NCBI GenBank assembly: GCA_902802975.1
Contig: CADCOF010000059.1
Location: 1 to 7,493, forward strand
Length of the DNA stretch: 7,493 bases
DNA from: an uncultured Ruminococcus sp.
GTDB taxonomy: Bacteria > Bacillota > Clostridia > Oscillospirales > Acutalibacteraceae
Direction of reading: 5' to 3'
Shown in pieces: positions 6,937-7,493 of this stretch (positions are counted from its first letter, which is position 1; every line of letters begins with the position of its first letter). The notes beneath the pieces are model-generated. The model searched no databases. It saw only the letters and a list, made by a program, of their open reading frames with translations, and was not told the DNA's origin. A program made the translations under genes and the position numbers.

Positions 6937-6942
6937 ATAACT

Positions 6943-7493
6943 ATGTACAGTAAAGCAAAGCTTACGGCTGCGCTGTTTTCGTCGGCACTTATAATGTTCT
7001 CTATGCTGCCGTTTTCAGCCGGTGCGGAAACTATCGAGACCGAGGAGTACAAGCTTGAAACAGACGGCACCGAGACTACCATTGTCAGATATATGGGTGA
7101 CGCTGAAGAACTTGAGATTCCTTCTGAGATAGAAGGGCATAAGATTACGGCTCTTGGAGAAAAGTCTTTCAATATGAATGGTGACCTTGTGAGCGTTGTA
7201 GTTCCCGAAGGTGTAACTAAGATCGGCGAACGTGCATTTGCAATAGATTCAGGCATCGAGAGTATTACACTTCCTTCTACGCTCACAGAGATTGGTGTGG
7301 CTGCGTTTGAACAGTGCAGTTCACTTAAATCTGTTACATATGCAGGCGATGAGACATCATGGGGTGCAATAACGATTGGCGAAACCAACGATCTGTTGAC
7401 TGCTATTGCCCCGGATTACGTTGACGCGCCTTCAGGTGATGACAGTGCGTCTTCAAGCGAAGAAACAGCAAGTGAAGAAACAGCAAGCGAAGA
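6943..7493 (+). CDS. Secreted BspA-like leucine-rich-repeat protein, N-terminal part (runs off the window)
   Basis: The first 183 residues are visible and there is no stop before the window edge. Residues 1-28 are a classic signal peptide: basic MYSKAK, a hydrophobic core LTAALFSSALIMFSMLPFS, then AGA with predicted cleavage before E29, so the protein is exported. Residues about 55-145 hold Treponema/BspA-type leucine-rich repeats (LRR_5). The recurring pattern is hydrophobic-x-(I/V)-P-x-x-(V/L)-T-x-I-G-x-x-A-F, as in VVPEGVTKIGERAF and TLPSTLTEIGVAAF. The last repeat ends in SLKSVTYAGDETSWGAI, a typical end to such arrays. From about 160 the chain becomes acidic and Ser/Thr-rich with SEETA repeats, likely a flexible linker to a further domain or cell-wall anchor outside the window. 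Family roles include adhesion and surface binding; the ligand here is unknown. It has its own promoter and is probably unrelated to the rib operon. Confidence 0.9.
   Translation, partial: MYSKAKLTAALFSSALIMFSMLPFSAGAETIETEEYKLETDGTETTIVRYMGDAEELEIPSEIEGHKITALGEKSFNMNGDLVSVVVPEGVTKIGERAFAIDSGIESITLPSTLTEIGVAAFEQCSSLKSVTYAGDETSWGAITIGETNDLLTAIAPDYVDAPSGDDSASSSEETASEETASE
7456..7493 (+). repeat. 15-bp tandem repeat encoding SEETA
   Basis: Two full copies (7456-7470 and 7471-7485) and a partial third at the window edge. Copies differ only at the serine codon (AGC or AGT) and encode Ser-Glu-Glu-Thr-Ala. The array may continue past the window. Such near-identical coding repeats can change in number by slippage. 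Confidence 0.85.

Noticed and set aside
6918..7388. 156-codon minus-strand frame opposite the leucine-rich-repeat gene
   Set aside because: The + strand has a promoter, ribosome binding site, signal peptide and repeats; the opposite frame shows only Ser/Pro/Val-rich shadow sequence.

Overview
The window looks like chromosomal DNA of a clostridial Firmicute, most likely a gut or rumen Ruminococcus/Oscillospiraceae-type anaerobe. This is an inference from four things: a Bacillus-type riboflavin gene order (ribD-ribE-ribBA-ribH), strong AGGAG-type ribosome binding sites, a secreted BspA-like leucine-rich-repeat protein with a Ser/Glu/Thr/Ala repeat tail, and a Tet(M)-like GTPase that I recall as common in this group. 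All genes are on the + strand and there are no RNA genes, mobile elements or CRISPR arrays.

Positions 59-3542 hold a complete riboflavin operon. RibD (deaminase/reductase), RibE (riboflavin synthase), RibBA (DHBP synthase fused to GTP cyclohydrolase II) and RibH (lumazine synthase) together supply every committed step from GTP and ribulose 5-phosphate to riboflavin, except removal of the phosphate from the RibD product. One base after ribH starts a HAD-family phosphatase (3544-4215), which is an attractive candidate for that missing step. Genes are packed tightly (20-bp overlap, 28-bp gap, 17-bp gap, 1-bp gap, 8-bp overlap), so they are probably one transcript. The expected FMN riboswitch, if there is one, lies upstream of the window.

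The most unusual gene is 4208-6802, apparently the last gene of the same transcript. It encodes an 864-residue fusion of a Tet(M)/EF-G-like ribosomal GTPase with a C-terminal NYN nuclease domain that resembles Bacillus subtilis YacP/Rae1, an endonuclease that cuts mRNA in the ribosomal A site. The loop that displaces tetracycline in Tet(M) is replaced by an unrelated sequence. I therefore read the protein as a possible ribosome-surveillance or stalled-mRNA-cleavage factor rather than an ordinary tetracycline resistance protein.

Positions 6803-6942 are a real transcription boundary: an AT-rich gap with a good extended -10 promoter, a perfect 8-bp stem-loop just after the predicted start of the RNA, and a strong ribosome binding site. 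They precede a secreted leucine-rich-repeat protein that runs off the right end of the window.
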